A DNA stretch of 64,000 bases, taken from contig JABJBP010000070.1 in assembly GCA_018665815.1 (NCBI GenBank), positions 1-64,000 on the forward strand, given 5' to 3'. Below the pieces are notes generated by a model that saw only the letters and a program-made list of their open reading frames with translations, did no database searches and was not told the DNA's origin. Below, one piece after another: positions 43,508 through 52,901 of the stretch (positions are counted from its first letter, which is position 1; every line of letters begins with the position of its first letter). Position numbers and translations under genes: made by a program. This stretch comes from Rhodospirillaceae bacterium. GTDB lineage: Bacteria > Pseudomonadota > Alphaproteobacteria > Rhodospirillales > Casp-alpha2.

Positions 43508-45411
43508 TTCTTCACCTGAGCATCGGCATCGATGGCAAACCGCGATATCGCGCCATTTACCCCAACGGCTTCCGTCGCGGTCTCGGGCACAACTTCATCC
43601 GTTTGGTCATTCGCTGAACTCGATTCGCCGGACGCGGTTGCAGCGACGGATTTCTTCTTGGCCTGCGCTAACTCAGTGACTTTTTGATCATCCGCTGGGT
43701 CGGCATCGTTCTCGACCGCCGGCGCTGCAGCGGCAGGCGGCACTGCCACTTGCGCGGCGGCCGGATTGACCTCAGCGGCCGTCGGCACGGGTTTCTCATT
43801 CAAGTCCAGCACTGTATGTGGGCCATTCACGACGTTCGGGTCGTGTGACATGATGATGATGGTTTTGCCCTGCTTCACCAGGGCGCCGAGGATTTGATGG
43901 ACGGCGGCGCAGCCGTCCGCATCCAAGCTTTCCGTCGGCTCGTCAATGATCGCCAGCTGACCGTTTGTGGTCAGGCCCCGGGCCAGGGCAATCCGCCGGC
44001 GAATGCCTTCGGACAAGCGCCAACCGTTGTCCATCACCGGAGTCTCAAAGCCTTGTGGGCTTTCATCAAGAAATTTTCTGAGCCCGCAGGCATCGACGAT
44101 CGCATTCAGGGCAGTGCCATCGATTTCCGGATTGTTGACCCGGAGATTTTGTTCGATGGTGGCATTGAGAAGGGCTGGTTCTTGCGGCAGATAAATCACT
44201 TGGCGACGCCACCATTCCGGTGCGACCTGCTTGAGGTCCAAGCCATCGACCAAAATCTGCCCACGGATCGGCTCCAACAGGCCCATCATCAACCGGCCGA
44301 TCGTTGTCTTGCCGGTGCCGTTCGAGCCGGTGACCACCAGTACGGACCCCGGTTCCATTTTCAAAGACAAACTTTCAAACATTGGTGCGTTGGCGCCCTG
44401 GAACGCGAATGCGGCGTCACGGAACTCAACAGCGCCCGAATACGTACGCAATGCCGAGCCGCTATCCGGTTCCAGCGGCACCTGAGATAACTTGGCAAAC
44501 ATTTCAATGGATTGGCGCGCCTTGGCGAAAGCTGCACCCAATTGAGACAATTTCGAAATCGGCTGTAAGGCACGGGCGGACAGAATGTTGGCGGCAATCA
44601 TCGCGCCGACGTCCATTTCGCCGATCACCACCAAGGTGGCGCCGACGCTGATCACCGCGACACTCAGTAATCCTGTTGAGCTTTGGGTGATCGTTTGCAC
44701 CATGCCCTGGCGGGCATTGATGTCTCGCCTGAGTTTTTGCAAACCATAAATATGATCCGTCCACGAACCGCGCAGCATGTCACCGGCATTGAAGCTTCGC
44801 ACCGTGTCGCCTTCGCGCGTTACGGTACCGAGCAACGCGCTGCCCATGCCCGACGCTTCTTGCATCTCGGCGGTTTGTGCCTGCATGGCCAAGCCGCCAA
44901 GAAGCCCCACCAAGAAGACGGCAATGATGAAGCCCAGGACGATATAGGCGATGATCGGTTGCAGGACATACAGCACGAATACGAACACAAGGGAAAACGG
45001 CACGTCCAATATGGTCGTGATGTTGTTGGCGTTGTAGGCAGTCTCAATGGCCGCCGTGCCACTGACCATTTCCTTGCGCGTTTCAGGCGGAATCTGATCA
45101 ATGGCGGCGACCTTCGCTCGGGTTAACGTGACGAACCCGTTGACCGCGGTTTTCTCATCGGGCCCGACACTGACGCCGCGCGCCAAGCTGGCGCGGGCCT
45201 GGCGGAAAGCGAATTCCAGCGCGATCGCCATGAGGACGCCCGTGGTCAGCGTGATCAGAGTGGCGTCGACCCCTTGCGAGACATAACGATTCAGGACCTG
45301 CATGACATAAAGTGACGAGCCGAGCGCTAGGATATTGATAAACAACGATCCCACCAGCAGCTCGATCGCGATGATCGGCCGCGACAGCATGCGCCGCAGC
45401 AGTTCCCTCAT
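43504..45411 (-). CDS. Type I secretion ABC exporter (PrtD/LapB-like)
   Basis: A 635-residue inner-membrane exporter. The transmembrane domain (~10-300, six helices) has no N-terminal C39 peptidase. The ATPase has Walker A GSNGTGKTT (362-370), signature WRLSEGIRRRIALAR (degenerate LSGGQ) and Walker B LAIIDEPTES (487-496). After residue ~530 comes an alanine/proline-rich tail to the end that has no match known to me. It would export the substrate encoded upstream. It lies 61 bp after the substrate gene and overlaps the adaptor gene by 4 bp. Confidence 0.9.
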   Translation of the reverse strand: MRELLRRMLSRPIIAIELLVGSLFINILALGSSLYVMQVLNRYVSQGVDATLITLTTGVLMAIALEFAFRQARASLARGVSVGPDEKTAVNGFVTLTRAKVAAIDQIPPETRKEMVSGTAAIETAYNANNITTILDVPFSLVFVFVLYVLQPIIAYIVLGFIIAVFLVGLLGGLAMQAQTAEMQEASGMGSALLGTVTREGDTVRSFNAGDMLRGSWTDHIYGLQKLRRDINARQGMVQTITQSSTGLLSVAVISVGATLVVIGEMDVGAMIAANILSARALQPISKLSQLGAAFAKARQSIEMFAKLSQVPLEPDSGSALRTYSGAVEFRDAAFAFQGANAPMFESLSLKMEPGSVLVVTGSNGTGKTTIGRLMMGLLEPIRGQILVDGLDLKQVAPEWWRRQVIYLPQEPALLNATIEQNLRVNNPEIDGTALNAIVDACGLRKFLDESPQGFETPVMDNGWRLSEGIRRRIALARGLTTNGQLAIIDEPTESLDADGCAAVHQILGALVKQGKTIIIMSHDPNVVNGPHTVLDLNEKPVPTAAEVNPAAAQVAVPPAAAAPAVENDADPADDQKVTELAQAKKKSVAATASGESSSANDQTDEVVPETATEAVGVNGAISRFAIDADAQVKK

Positions 45412-45472
45412 GGCACGTCTGCTTCCATCATCTTCTTCATTTCGGCTTATCCATCACAAAGCAACACACGTT

Positions 45473-47305
45473 TTAAAGTGTCCCCTGTTCGCCGACATTC
45501 AGTGTGCGGCGAATTTCATCGGACTTGAACCCAAAAGCCATCGGCCGGCGTGCACCGGGAATCACCGACACGTCGTAAAGTTCTTGAACAATGCCGTCCA
45601 TTTTCAGCCAATGGACGGCGTCACCGGTCCGCGTGTCGATCACATAGAGCGCACATTGCGCCTCTGCGTTCCGTTCGGCCAGGGCATCATCCAGCGGCAG
45701 GCCGGAAAACGTCTTGTTTTCCCGTGGCTTGGACAACCCGACCACGGCGAAGGGCCCGATGAAGCTGAGCCCCCGCAAATATCCCGGGCAAAACGCCGCG
45801 GCATCCTGCACTTTGTCGGCGGCGGTAGAGCCGTTCGTGGTTTCGAAATCGGCGGCGGAATCCAAGGTTGAATTCGTCGCAGCCATGGCATCGCGGGTAA
45901 ATGCCAGCGCTTCGTCGCCGGACGTCACCGCCGCATCGCGCGACGCCTCCGCCGACTTGGCGGCGGTTTCCGCGGTCTCGTTGGCGGCGTTGATATCTGC
46001 CGCCGCCTTAGCGCGCGGCAGGACAACCGCGTCAATACCTTCGTCGGCGGCGGCCGTGGCCACACTCGACTGGGCGTTCGCATTGGAAAGCGATTCCGCT
46101 GCGGCGTCGGCATCCTGTTGGGCGGCGTTGGCGGCTTCCAGAGCATCATCGGCGGAATCAAGCGCATCGCGCGCCAATGCCTTGGCCGCACTCGATGCAT
46201 CCGCGTCATTGATAATGGCATTCGCCGCCGCCTTAATCGCCGTGGTCGCCGCCGCCGCCGTTTGCGGCGTAAACGTCAAATTCAGGTTCTGCGCGGCAGT
46301 GATAATCCCGTTAGCGGCGGTCGTGGCGGCCGTTTGCGCGGCATTCGACGCGGCCAGGGCGTCCGCGGCGGCACTGATGCCATCGGCCTTGAATTGATCG
46401 AGCACGCTTTGGACGGGCGACGGTTTGCTCAGTTCCGTGTTCGCGCCATCCGCCGCGGTCTTCGCTGCCGCAGCCGCAGTCGCGGCATCGGCGGCGGCTT
46501 CCAGGGCATCCAAGGGACTGGCATCGGCGACACCGTCATCGGCACGGCTTTCCGCCGTGGTTTCAGCGGTCTGGGCCTGGGTCGCGATATTGTTCGCCGA
46601 GATCGTGGTTTGGGCCTTGAGCGCGGCGGCTTCCGCCTTCGCTGCCTCTTCGGTGGCGATAACCGCTTGTGCCTGGACCAGCGAGACGGCCATGGAGTTC
46701 TGATCCCCGCCCGGATCGTAGATCATCTCATCCAAGGTCATCCGGCCGCTGTCACCGAGCGAGAACGTCGTCTCATCGGCGAACTCGATACCGAGGGCGG
46801 CATCCTTGCCGGTTTCCAGCACGTCGCCCTGATAGACCGGGTCACCTTCCTTCAGCGTCACGCGGGTGCCGTCGGCGCGGGTCGCTTCGACCTTGCCTTC
46901 GGCGGTGACAACTTTACCGATTGGATCACCGGCACCGGCGGGCGCGGCCTGGGCGTATTGGCCCGGCGCCAGCGGACCGGCGAGTTTGATGGCGAGCTCG
47001 GCCTTAATCAGCTGGCCGCCTTCGGTGATCAGATCAGGGGGGTTCTGGAGCCGGAAGAAATCGCGGACGCTGATCTGTTGACCATCGGCGCCCGTCAGGA
47101 TCAGGTCCGACCCTTGGCGGACAAAGTCCGCACCAAGCACCCAAGCATCAGCAGGCAACACCTGGATGGTGCCGGCCTGCGCTTCGATGATGGAGATCTC
47201 GCCGCGTGGCGCAGAATCCCCCTTGCCTTCTCTGCCCGATGGCCCTTCGTAGTTCAAAGTGCCGCCTCTTTTTTCCAGCTCCGATTCTGTCCTCTCGCCC
47301 CTCAA
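45473..47305 (-). CDS. Chimeric secreted protein: FecR-like retention module + Ala-rich region + TIGR03032-like C terminus
   Basis: A 610-residue protein upstream of the type I exporter. Residues ~128-199 (IGKVVTAEGKVEATRADGT .. FADETTFSLGDSGRMTLDEM) are a FecR-like domain, as in the N-terminal retention part of large type I-secreted adhesins. Residues ~211-505 are strongly alanine-rich with a helical, coil-like rhythm. Residues 506-610 (CPGYLRGLSFIGPFAVVGLS .. MAFGFKSDEIRRTLNVGEQG) are, to my reading, the C-terminal third of TIGR03032/DUF4915 proteins, which are normally longer. No RTX nonapeptides and no typical type I signal are seen. No ATG fits; TTG at 47305 is the frame start and another TTG at 47257 has a better GAGG ahead. 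It may be a true fusion, a decayed gene or an assembly join. Confidence 0.75.
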   Translation of the reverse strand: MRGERTESELEKRGGTLNYEGPSGREGKGDSAPRGEISIIEAQAGTIQVLPADAWVLGADFVRQGSDLILTGADGQQISVRDFFRLQNPPDLITEGGQLIKAELAIKLAGPLAPGQYAQAAPAGAGDPIGKVVTAEGKVEATRADGTRVTLKEGDPVYQGDVLETGKDAALGIEFADETTFSLGDSGRMTLDEMIYDPGGDQNSMAVSLVQAQAVIATEEAAKAEAAALKAQTTISANNIATQAQTAETTAESRADDGVADASPLDALEAAADAATAAAAAKTAADGANTELSKPSPVQSVLDQFKADGISAAADALAASNAAQTAATTAANGIITAAQNLNLTFTPQTAAAATTAIKAAANAIINDADASSAAKALARDALDSADDALEAANAAQQDADAAAESLSNANAQSSVATAAADEGIDAVVLPRAKAAADINAANETAETAAKSAEASRDAAVTSGDEALAFTRDAMAATNSTLDSAADFETTNGSTAADKVQDAAAFCPGYLRGLSFIGPFAVVGLSKPRENKTFSGLPLDDALAERNAEAQCALYVIDTRTGDAVHWLKMDGIVQELYDVSVIPGARRPMAFGFKSDEIRRTLNVGEQGTL

Positions 47306-47756
47306 GAGCGTGCGGAGAAAATTCTTCCTCCGTCGAGTAGTGCCAGTTAGAGGATTATTATAGTCTTCTTAATTAACGTGATTGTAGGGAAACCTGCGCA
47401 AGAAGTCTAAGGAAATCGCCGCTTTTAGGCATGTTTTATTACACGCTTTGTAACCATTGTTAATATGATGAAGCATTGTAAATTTCTAATATAAGGTGTG
47501 AGATCAACAAAATATTACCCTGAAATGTGTTAATTTGAGACGATTGAAAAGCATATTTTTGATGATTAATTTTATAAATTAAATATAATTCATAAATAAA
47601 TTTTATATTTTTACGTGTAAGAATTCACGGATTCAATGAACAGAACAGGTAAATGTGCGCCGGCGGCACAATAGCACTTCCGTCCACCCGAAGACGGGCT
47701 ACAATACCCTGGCATCGCCCCTTTGATGCGACAAATCACCTGGGAGCCCCCGCCGC
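47306..47756. other. AT-rich intergenic region upstream of the secretion cassette
   Basis: A 451-bp gap between the divergent chimeric gene and enoyl-CoA hydratase. Positions ~47360-47640 are far AT-richer than the rest of the window, with runs such as ATTAATTTTATAAATTAAAT near 47565. That composition fits a promoter/upstream-activator or H-NS/MvaT-like silencer target, or a transferred segment. I found no gene, tRNA or terminator there. A ribosome site is not visible for the TTG start of the secreted protein. Confidence 0.6.
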
Positions 47757-48575
47757 ATGGCCATTGAGACCCTGATTTTTGAAACATCCGGCGCCATTGC
47801 GCGGCTCACATTCAACCGCCCCGAACGCCTAAACGCGATCAGCCGCCGAACCATTGCTGAGGCCAACGCGGCCATGGACACTATCGAAGCGGACCCGGCG
47901 CTTCGGGTTGTCGTCCTGAACGGTACGGGGCGGGCATTCAGCGCCGGAATGGATCTCAAAGACGATGCGCAAGCCGCCATCAGCGGCCATGACGCCTGGC
48001 GGCAAATTCTGACGGAAGACCTCAACTTCATCATGCGGTTTTGGGATTGTCCGAAGCCGACCATCGCGGTGACCCACGGGTTTTGCCTGGCCGCTGCGTG
48101 TGAGCTGGCCATGGCCTGCGATATTACCATCGCCGAGGAAGGCACGTTCTTCGGCGAGCCCGAGCTCAAGTTCGGCTCGGTGATTACGGCGATGATCATG
48201 CCGTATCTCACGGGGCCGAAGGTCGCCAAGGAATTGTTATTGGTCGCCGACGACCGTGTCTCTGCCGCGCGCGCGCGCGACGTCGGTTTGGTTAATCATG
48301 TGGTGCCGGTAGGCCAAGGCCTGGCCACCGCCATGGAAATGGCGGGACGCATGGCGGTGATGGACCCAGACGCCGTGCGCCTGACCAAGCAAGCCATCAA
48401 TGGCGCGTTTGATGCCATGGGCCTGCGCCAGGCACTCGAAATCAACCTTGATCTGGCCGTCGAGATCGAAGCCACGGAAACGCCGTCCAGAAAACAGTTC
48501 AAGGAGATCGCCGCCAAGGACGGCCTGAAGGCCGCGCTGGCATGGCGGGAGGGACGAATGAACCAGGATGGATAA
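47757..48575 (+). CDS. Enoyl-CoA hydratase/isomerase (crotonase family)
   Basis: A 272-residue crotonase. The oxyanion and catalytic loops are VVVLNGTGRAFSAGMDLKDD and CPKPTIAVTHGFCLAAACELAMACDI. A Glu occurs in FFGEPELKFGSVITAMIMPY, and the rest is a standard hexamer-forming crotonase. It could be the hydratase missing from the BadH/BadI run (hydration of cyclohex-1-ene-carboxyl-CoA), though a general beta-oxidation role is equally possible. Start ATG 47757; it is followed after 76 bp by the hydrolase on the same strand. Confidence 0.85.
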   Translation: MAIETLIFETSGAIARLTFNRPERLNAISRRTIAEANAAMDTIEADPALRVVVLNGTGRAFSAGMDLKDDAQAAISGHDAWRQILTEDLNFIMRFWDCPKPTIAVTHGFCLAAACELAMACDITIAEEGTFFGEPELKFGSVITAMIMPYLTGPKVAKELLLVADDRVSAARARDVGLVNHVVPVGQGLATAMEMAGRMAVMDPDAVRLTKQAINGAFDAMGLRQALEINLDLAVEIEATETPSRKQFKEIAAKDGLKAALAWREGRMNQDG

Positions 48576-48651
48576 CGGTGCCTATTGCGGCGATGGTGTT
48601 ATGATACCGGCCTAGGCCGCAGGGCCGGCGACGTATAAGGGAGGTTCGAGC

Positions 48652-49419
48652 ATGCCGATATTCGAAAACGGACCGGTGAAAATTCATTATCAGGAAGCCG
48701 GTTCAGGCTTTCCGCTGTTGGTCATTCCCGGCGGTGGCCTGAATGCGACGATTGCCGGCCTCGCCAATCATGCCTTCAATCCGCTTGAGGAATTCAGCGA
48801 CACCTACCGGGTCATCGCGCTCGATTTGCGCAATGCCAATGGCGGTCAGACAGAAGGGCCACTGGAAATCGAGCGAACCTGGGACGGCTTCGTTGACGAT
48901 CAGCTTGGTCTCCTGGCGCACCTTGGCGTTGAGCGGTTCACGGTGTTGGGATTCTGCATTGGCGGGCCGATGATCTGGAATTTGATGAAGCACGCCGGTG
49001 AGCGGGTCGTTGCCGCGACGCTGGTGCACCCCAGTGGCTACACATCGAGCCACCCCGATATCTACTATAACAACAACATCGCCGGCTGGGGACCTGCGTT
49101 CACTCAGCGCCGGCCCGAGGTCACCATGGGGATGGTCTCGGACTACCTCAATAACATGTACACCAAACGCGCCGATTTCGTGTTCACCGTTGATCGTGAC
49201 TTTGTGCGCAATTGCCAGACACCGGTCCTGGTCTTGCCGGACGATATTCCGGCGCACCCTTATGCGGTGGCCATGGAAACCGCGCTGCTGGCGCCGAACG
49301 CACAAGTCAGTCTTTATCCTTGGAAAGAGAACGACCGAAAGATCGCGCTGGCCTTGCGCCACATCCGCGACTTCCTAGCGACCAACGCTCCCGCGGTCTC
49401 GCCTGAGGCGGCGGACTAA
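48652..49419 (+). CDS. Alpha/beta hydrolase with cysteine nucleophile
   Basis: A 255-residue alpha/beta hydrolase. PLLVIPGGGLNATIAG is the oxyanion loop region, and the nucleophile elbow VLGFCIGGPMIWN has Cys102 instead of Ser. Cys at the elbow is known in dienelactone hydrolases, so a thioester or lactone may be the substrate. An aspartate in VLVLPDDIPAHPYAV and a His nearby would complete a triad, but this is less clear. It shares a strand with the upstream enoyl-CoA hydratase and probably a transcript. A ribosome site GGGAGG lies upstream of ATG 48652. Confidence 0.8.
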   Translation: MPIFENGPVKIHYQEAGSGFPLLVIPGGGLNATIAGLANHAFNPLEEFSDTYRVIALDLRNANGGQTEGPLEIERTWDGFVDDQLGLLAHLGVERFTVLGFCIGGPMIWNLMKHAGERVVAATLVHPSGYTSSHPDIYYNNNIAGWGPAFTQRRPEVTMGMVSDYLNNMYTKRADFVFTVDRDFVRNCQTPVLVLPDDIPAHPYAVAMETALLAPNAQVSLYPWKENDRKIALALRHIRDFLATNAPAVSPEAAD

Positions 49420-49520
49420 TATTACGTCCGCTTGTCGGGGCCTGGGCGGACTTCATTCAGAGCCACCTCAAGCTTCTCAAGTTTGCCCTGAGGGGGCATT
49501 GAGCGGTCAATGGCAAGTGA

Positions 49521-50719
49521 TCAGATGCTACAGACGGCGTTGGAAAGTTGTCCAAGCGCTGTTTCAAGTTTGGCACGCGGACAGGCGATGTTGAGCCGGG
49601 CAAATCCAATTCCTTCGTCACCGAAAGCCGGTCCACGAGTGACTGCCCATTTCGCCTCATTCCGGAGGAACGCTGTTAATTCGTCTGGCCGTAATCCCAG
49701 CGCCCTAAAATCAAGCCACATCAGGAATGTTCCCTCCGGCTCGATCAGTTCGACGCGTTGCGTAATTGCGAGATGGTCTCTGACCGCTTTGACGTTGCCC
49801 TGCAAATAATCGCGCACCGCCTCCAACCACGGCGCACCATACCTGTACGCGGCGACCATGGCGGCACTGGCAAAGGCATTGTTCTTGTTCACGGTCAATC
49901 GACTATTCTCGGTCTGAAAAGCGGCGCGCATTTCTTCGTCTTCGACAACCGTAAATGCAGAGCAACACGAGGCGATGTTAAACGTCTTCGCTGGTACAAA
50001 CAGGTGATGCAATTGCCAGCGTGGCGAGCGCTGAGCGACGAGAAGGGCGTGTAGGGGTGATCGGGGAACGCCAAATCCCCATGCATCTCATCGGCGACAA
50101 CGATGACGCCATTTTCGATGCATATATCCCCCAAGGTGCGCAGCTCATCAGCTGTCCAAACCCGGGCAACTGGATTGTGAGGATTGCACAGATAGATCAT
50201 CTTGGTCTGCGGTGCAGCGGCTTTTCTTTCGAGGTCAGCAAAATCCATCGTGTATCGACCATCGTTCAATACCAAGGGATTGGTGATCAGAGTGCGTCCG
50301 TTCTCCCGCAGGATATCGAAGAAATCGAAAAACACTGGTGGCTGAACGATGACCCCGTCGCCGACTTCCGTGAAAATCGAGGCGGCCATGGCCAACGCAT
50401 TCAGCACATTCTGTGCACGAAGGATATGTTCTTGATTGACTTGCCAACCGTGGCGGTCCTGAAGCCATCCCGTCAGCGCAGGTAACAATTCTGCCGGCAC
50501 GGCTTCATAACCAAGGACGCCATGGCCTAAGCGCATCCCCAACGCATCAAGAACCACCGGCGGGGCTTTGAAATCCATATCCGCGACACCGGCTGCAAAT
50601 AAGTCCCGACCATCTTGCCCCAACACCATCGGGTGGGATTTCAGCGCAGGAACTTCACGACGGTCGATATCTTCATCCAACGAAAACGGGCTAAAACATC
50701 TGTCGGTCACGCTGCACAC
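49521..50719 (-). pseudogene. MalY/PatB-type aminotransferase, frameshifted
   Basis: A PLP-dependent fold-type I enzyme (cystathionine beta-lyase / MalY-PatB family) broken into two frames. The first part (from GTG at 50719 or 50710) has MDFKAPPVVLDALGMRLGHG, LRAQNVLNALAMAASIFTEV, MIYLCNPHNPVARVWTADEL and VADEMHGDLAFPD. The second part begins at about 50012 with FVPAKTFNIASCCSAFTVV, where Lys is the PLP lysine. The two join near 49993-50000 if one base is restored: the sequence NCITCL should run on into PAKTFN. A real inactivating mutation or a sequencing error can both explain it. A cysteine/methionine metabolism role is inferred from the family only. Confidence 0.85.
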
Positions 50720-51191
50720 TCTTTGGCCGGTTTCAGGTTAGACGCCGTCGCGGACGCCCGATATGACAGCTCTCAAACCCTATCGCCGATAGCCTGTATT
50801 GGAAACTCCCAAACTTATGAGGTTGCCTCCTCCTGACCGAGGTCACAGCCTCGGTGAATGTCAGGCATTTTGAGCCGACTGACGTTTAGGTTGATGATGG
50901 CAAAAAGGTGGATATGTTTCATTCTACCAATGAGCGGAAAATAAACTAATTTAAGGGTTGTTTATCCTATTTCAGCTTCCTATCTCTCATGCATGCTGTC
51001 CGCGTCGAGCGGAGAAGCACGTTATTTTATATTGTGAATACGAAGTCCAAGAGCCGTCGATTTCAGTCTCAAGCGGGATAGGCACGGAACCGCACTATAT
51101 CTGTCCTTTGGGAAAATTCGGTTCGTTCCGTCATTTTTTTATGAAGAGCTTGATATCACTGGGCTTTTCACCCCGGAAATAACCGGCCGTT
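50720..51191. other. 472-bp intergenic region with hairpins and repeat copy 2
   Basis: This lies between the start of the aminotransferase gene and the end of the acyl-CoA synthetase gene. It contains CTATCG-C-CGATAG (50780-50792), a tight dyad ~70 bp upstream of the aminotransferase start that could be its operator. ACCGAGG-TCACAG-CCTCGGT (50836-50855) is a stem of 7 bp. The second copy of the 60-bp repeat is at 51023-51082. The plus-strand frame at 50958-51182 is open through the repeat but has no family features, so it is not called. Confidence 0.6.
51023..51082 (+). repeat. Dispersed 60-bp repeat, copy 2
   Basis: The second copy of the element at 1291-1350, 54/60 identical and in the same orientation, with the first 28 bases identical. 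It lies in a gene-free stretch between the aminotransferase and acyl-CoA synthetase genes. The right flank diverges after GGGATAGG. Two copies separated by 50 kb with no transposase suggest a regulatory or RNA element, or an old mobile-element remnant. Confidence 0.75.
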
Positions 51192-52856
51192 CTATCCGCT
51201 GCCCTTGCGCTCCACCTCCAACCGCCGAAGCTCCTTACGGTTGATCTTGCCGCTCGAGGTCAGTTCGAATTTGTCGACGTACTCAACCTCGCGGGGGTAT
51301 TTGTAGGCTGCCAATTTTGATTTCACGTGGTTCTGTAATTCCACGGTCAGCTCATCGGTTGCTTGATGGCCGGCAGCTAATCGGATGAAAGCTTTGACGA
51401 CAGCGCCCCGATCGGCGTCCGGACTACCGACGACGGCAGCTTCGGCGACGGCGGCATGACGAACCAGACAATCCTCGACCTCGGCCGGGCCAATCCGGTA
51501 GCCGGCACTTTTGATTAGATCGTCGATGCGGCCCCGGTACCAGAAGTAGCCGTCGTCATCGCGCAAACCCAAATCACCGGTGCGCAGCCAGGGCCCAAGC
51601 CTGAGGTCGGCGGTTTTACCGGGGTCTTTCCAATAGCCCAAAAATTGGGTCACGTCGTCATCGCGGGTCACGATCTCGCCGACCTCGCCGTTCGGCAGCG
51701 GGTTCCCCTCCGCGTCGACCACCGTTGTCGCATGGCCCGGATAAGCCATACCCATGGAACCTTGGCGCGGCTCAAACAGTGCCTTGCAATTGCCGATCAG
51801 ATGATTGACCTCAGTCAGGCCGTAAAACTCATTGCAGACGACGCCCAAATCCTCTTCGGCCCAGCGCAACACTTCGCCCGGCAATGGCTCGCCGCCGGTG
51901 CAGATGACCCGCAACTTGAGGCCCCAACGGTCCGCCGGCACCGGCACCTGGGCCATGCGCTTCAAGGCGGTCGGCGTGAGGAACGTGTGGGTGACGCCTC
52001 GGCGGGCCATGAATTCAAATGACCAGGCAGCGTCGAAGCGGTGTTCGCTGGTCGCCACCGTATGGCCGAACGCCCACGAGATCAGCAGCATATCCAAAAG
52101 CCCGCCGACCCAGGCCCAATCGGCCGGCGACCAGAACACGGCGTCGGGATCATCGCGGTCAAGATTGAACGCGAACGACAGGCTTGGGATATAGGACTGC
52201 AAAATCCGGTGCCCGTGCAGCATCCCCTTCGGCATGCCGGTGGAGCCCGATGTATACATCAACAGCGCCAGGTCATCGGACGATGTGGGGGTTGGCGTGA
52301 ATTCACCGGGGTCGACGGCCAGCAAGTCATCAAAGGCCAATTCATCCCCCGTGGTGGCACCGACGACGATAACTTGGCGAAGCGTCGGAAACGCGCCGAT
52401 GTCGGCGCGGTAGCGTTCCCAGGCTGCATCCTGGGTAATCATAATTTCGGCTTCCGAATGATTGAGAACATGCGCCAAGGTGTCGGGGCCGTATAGTTGC
52501 GATAAGGTCACGGCGATGGCGCCGAGCTTATAGATGGCCAAATGCGCAAGGCCGGTCTCCGGGCGCAAGCCCGTATGAATGGCGACACGGTCTCCCTTGC
52601 CGACACCAAGATTTGCCAAGGCCACAGCCAAGCATGTGGCATCGCGTTCCAGTTCGGCAAAACTCCAAATTTTGGCATTGTGGTCGGCGTCTTCAAAGAC
52701 CATGGCCGGGCGGTCGGGAAATTTTTCGGCATGGCGGGCAACCGTGTCCGCGGCCATGTTGGCGCCTTCGGGCATGACGATCTCATAAGGCGTCGGTCCG
52801 TCGGATTGGCGCAGGTTCAGACTGGCCAGTTTCGCTGGATCAATGACGTAAGCCAT
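51192..52856 (-). CDS. Acyl-CoA synthetase (AMP-forming, medium-chain/aryl type)
   Basis: A 554-residue adenylate-forming ligase activating a carboxylic acid to its CoA thioester. The P-loop-like motif is LLMYTSGSTGMPKGMLHGHRI, the acyl/ATP region EFYGLTEVNHLIG, the hinge WLRTGDLGLRDDDGYFWYRGRIDDLIKSAGYRI, and the catalytic Lys is in LTSSGKINRKELRR. The MACS/benzoate-CoA-ligase-like layout suits an aromatic, alicyclic or medium-chain acid. AGGAGG lies 8 bp upstream of ATG 52856. It is the last gene of the run that starts with the TRAP transporter. Confidence 0.9.
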   Translation of the reverse strand: MAYVIDPAKLASLNLRQSDGPTPYEIVMPEGANMAADTVARHAEKFPDRPAMVFEDADHNAKIWSFAELERDATCLAVALANLGVGKGDRVAIHTGLRPETGLAHLAIYKLGAIAVTLSQLYGPDTLAHVLNHSEAEIMITQDAAWERYRADIGAFPTLRQVIVVGATTGDELAFDDLLAVDPGEFTPTPTSSDDLALLMYTSGSTGMPKGMLHGHRILQSYIPSLSFAFNLDRDDPDAVFWSPADWAWVGGLLDMLLISWAFGHTVATSEHRFDAAWSFEFMARRGVTHTFLTPTALKRMAQVPVPADRWGLKLRVICTGGEPLPGEVLRWAEEDLGVVCNEFYGLTEVNHLIGNCKALFEPRQGSMGMAYPGHATTVVDAEGNPLPNGEVGEIVTRDDDVTQFLGYWKDPGKTADLRLGPWLRTGDLGLRDDDGYFWYRGRIDDLIKSAGYRIGPAEVEDCLVRHAAVAEAAVVGSPDADRGAVVKAFIRLAAGHQATDELTVELQNHVKSKLAAYKYPREVEYVDKFELTSSGKINRKELRRLEVERKGSG

Positions 52857-52901
52857 GGCCTATCCTCCTAGTCTCTGGGTCGATGTTTTGACGGCGCGCG
52901 C

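Noticed and set aside
46118-47350. 410-residue plus-strand frame opposite the secreted protein
   Set aside because: Low-complexity Arg/Gly-rich shadow of an Ala-rich gene; the minus frame has FecR-like and TIGR03032-like domains.
50958-51182. Plus-strand 74-residue frame over repeat copy 2
   Set aside because: Open through the repeat in both copies, but changes between copies are not biased to synonymous sites and no domain is visible.
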